Source: an uncultured Actinomycetes bacterium (lineage in GTDB: Bacteria > Actinomycetota > Actinomycetes > S36-B12). Taken from it: DNA of 5,617 bases. The notes beneath the pieces are model-generated. The model searched no databases, was not told the origin of the DNA, and saw only the letters and a program-made list of their open reading frames with translations. Each line of letters starts with the position of its first letter. Position 1 is the first letter of the stretch. Of the stretch, positions 5,323-5,617 are shown piece by piece. The position numbers were made by a program, and so were the translations under genes. The stretch is taken from the NCBI GenBank assembly GCA_903848435.1, contig CAINGG010000053.1, positions 1-5,617 on the forward strand. Direction: 5' to 3'.

Positions 5323-5617
5323 CTAGCCAGAGCGAAGGCTGACGACGAGGTTCACTCGATCGTCGACCTGGACGAGTTCCCACGCGTCGGCCGACTCGGA
5401 CACGGTCTGCATGCCCAGGCTCGGCTGCGCCGACGCCGCCAAAGTGCCCGGTGATCCGATGCGCAGGTCGATTCCGTCGGGCAGCGCCGTGATGCTCAAC
5501 TCGATGCTCCGGCCTGTCCCGTGCCGGACCGCGTTGGTCAGGCCTTCGGCCACGACGTCGACGGCGCGATCGACAAGGGCCGGGTCGGCATCGAGCGTCG
5601 CCCAGGCGTCGGGTGCG
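5323..5617 (-). CDS. C-terminal part of a histidine-kinase-like (GHKL) ATPase-domain protein
   Basis: The frame is open from the right edge to a TAG at 5323-5325, giving 97 whole codons; the start lies outside the window. The fragment begins APDAWATLDADPALVDRAVD. The ATP-binding N-box is VAEGLTNAVRHG, with the Asn that coordinates Mg2+ in GHKL ATPases. The next segment is DGIDLRIGSPG, where a G1 box (DxGxG) would be expected; the adenine-binding Asp is not visible. PSLGMQTVSESADAW fits a G2-like segment, and VNLVVSLRSG is the last strand. Such a domain ends sensor histidine kinases and also forms RsbW-type anti-sigma factors; the fragment does not distinguish the two. An internal GTG (5553-5551) sits inside the N-box and cannot be the start. 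It is on the same strand as G but separated by 120 bp containing a hairpin and G's own promoter. Confidence 0.8.
   Translation of the reverse strand, partial: APDAWATLDADPALVDRAVDVVAEGLTNAVRHGTGRSIELSITALPDGIDLRIGSPGTLAASAQPSLGMQTVSESADAWELVQVDDRVNLVVSLRSG

Overview
The window comes from a GC-rich bacterium, most likely an actinomycete. The pointers are strong G/C bias at third codon positions, GTG and TTG starts alongside ATG, lipoprotein signal peptides with short GC-rich leaders, and a possible leaderless start. Nothing in the sequence fixes the genus.

Positions 1-4254 hold six tandem, same-strand paralogues (called A to F here) of a small secreted lipoprotein family that I do not recognise by name. 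A is cut by the left edge. A to E form one tightly packed run: A/B overlap by 1 nt, B/C by 4 nt, C/D by 13 nt (1 nt with the alternative D start), and D/E are separated by 1 nt. They are almost certainly one translationally coupled operon. F follows after 93 bp and appears to have its own promoter. Five of the six show a type II signal peptide with a lipobox; A must have lost its one to the window edge. All six share four cysteines at conserved spacing, an N-terminal motif around G-x-x-[YN]N, and a C-terminal DWAR[IL]D[LV] signature. A, B, C and F form one subfamily; D and E form a more divergent one.

Positions 4264-5202 on the minus strand encode a 312-residue pentapeptide-repeat lipoprotein (G), convergent with F. 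Its repeat domain is unrelated to the A-F domain, but its signal peptide and Ser/Ala-rich tether closely resemble theirs. An 8-bp perfect inverted repeat covers both convergent stop codons. F and G each carry GGAACC-N17-CGTC just upstream, which looks like a promoter for the same extracytoplasmic-function (ECF) sigma factor.

Positions 5323-5617 on the minus strand hold the C-terminal end of a histidine-kinase-like (GHKL) ATPase-domain protein that enters from the right edge. A GC-rich hairpin lies between it and G.

Overall, this looks like an envelope locus: an expanded set of surface-anchored, probably disulfide-bonded lipoproteins plus a repeat-helix lipoprotein. At least two units may be switched together by an envelope-stress-type sigma factor. 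The molecular function of the paralogue family is unknown.
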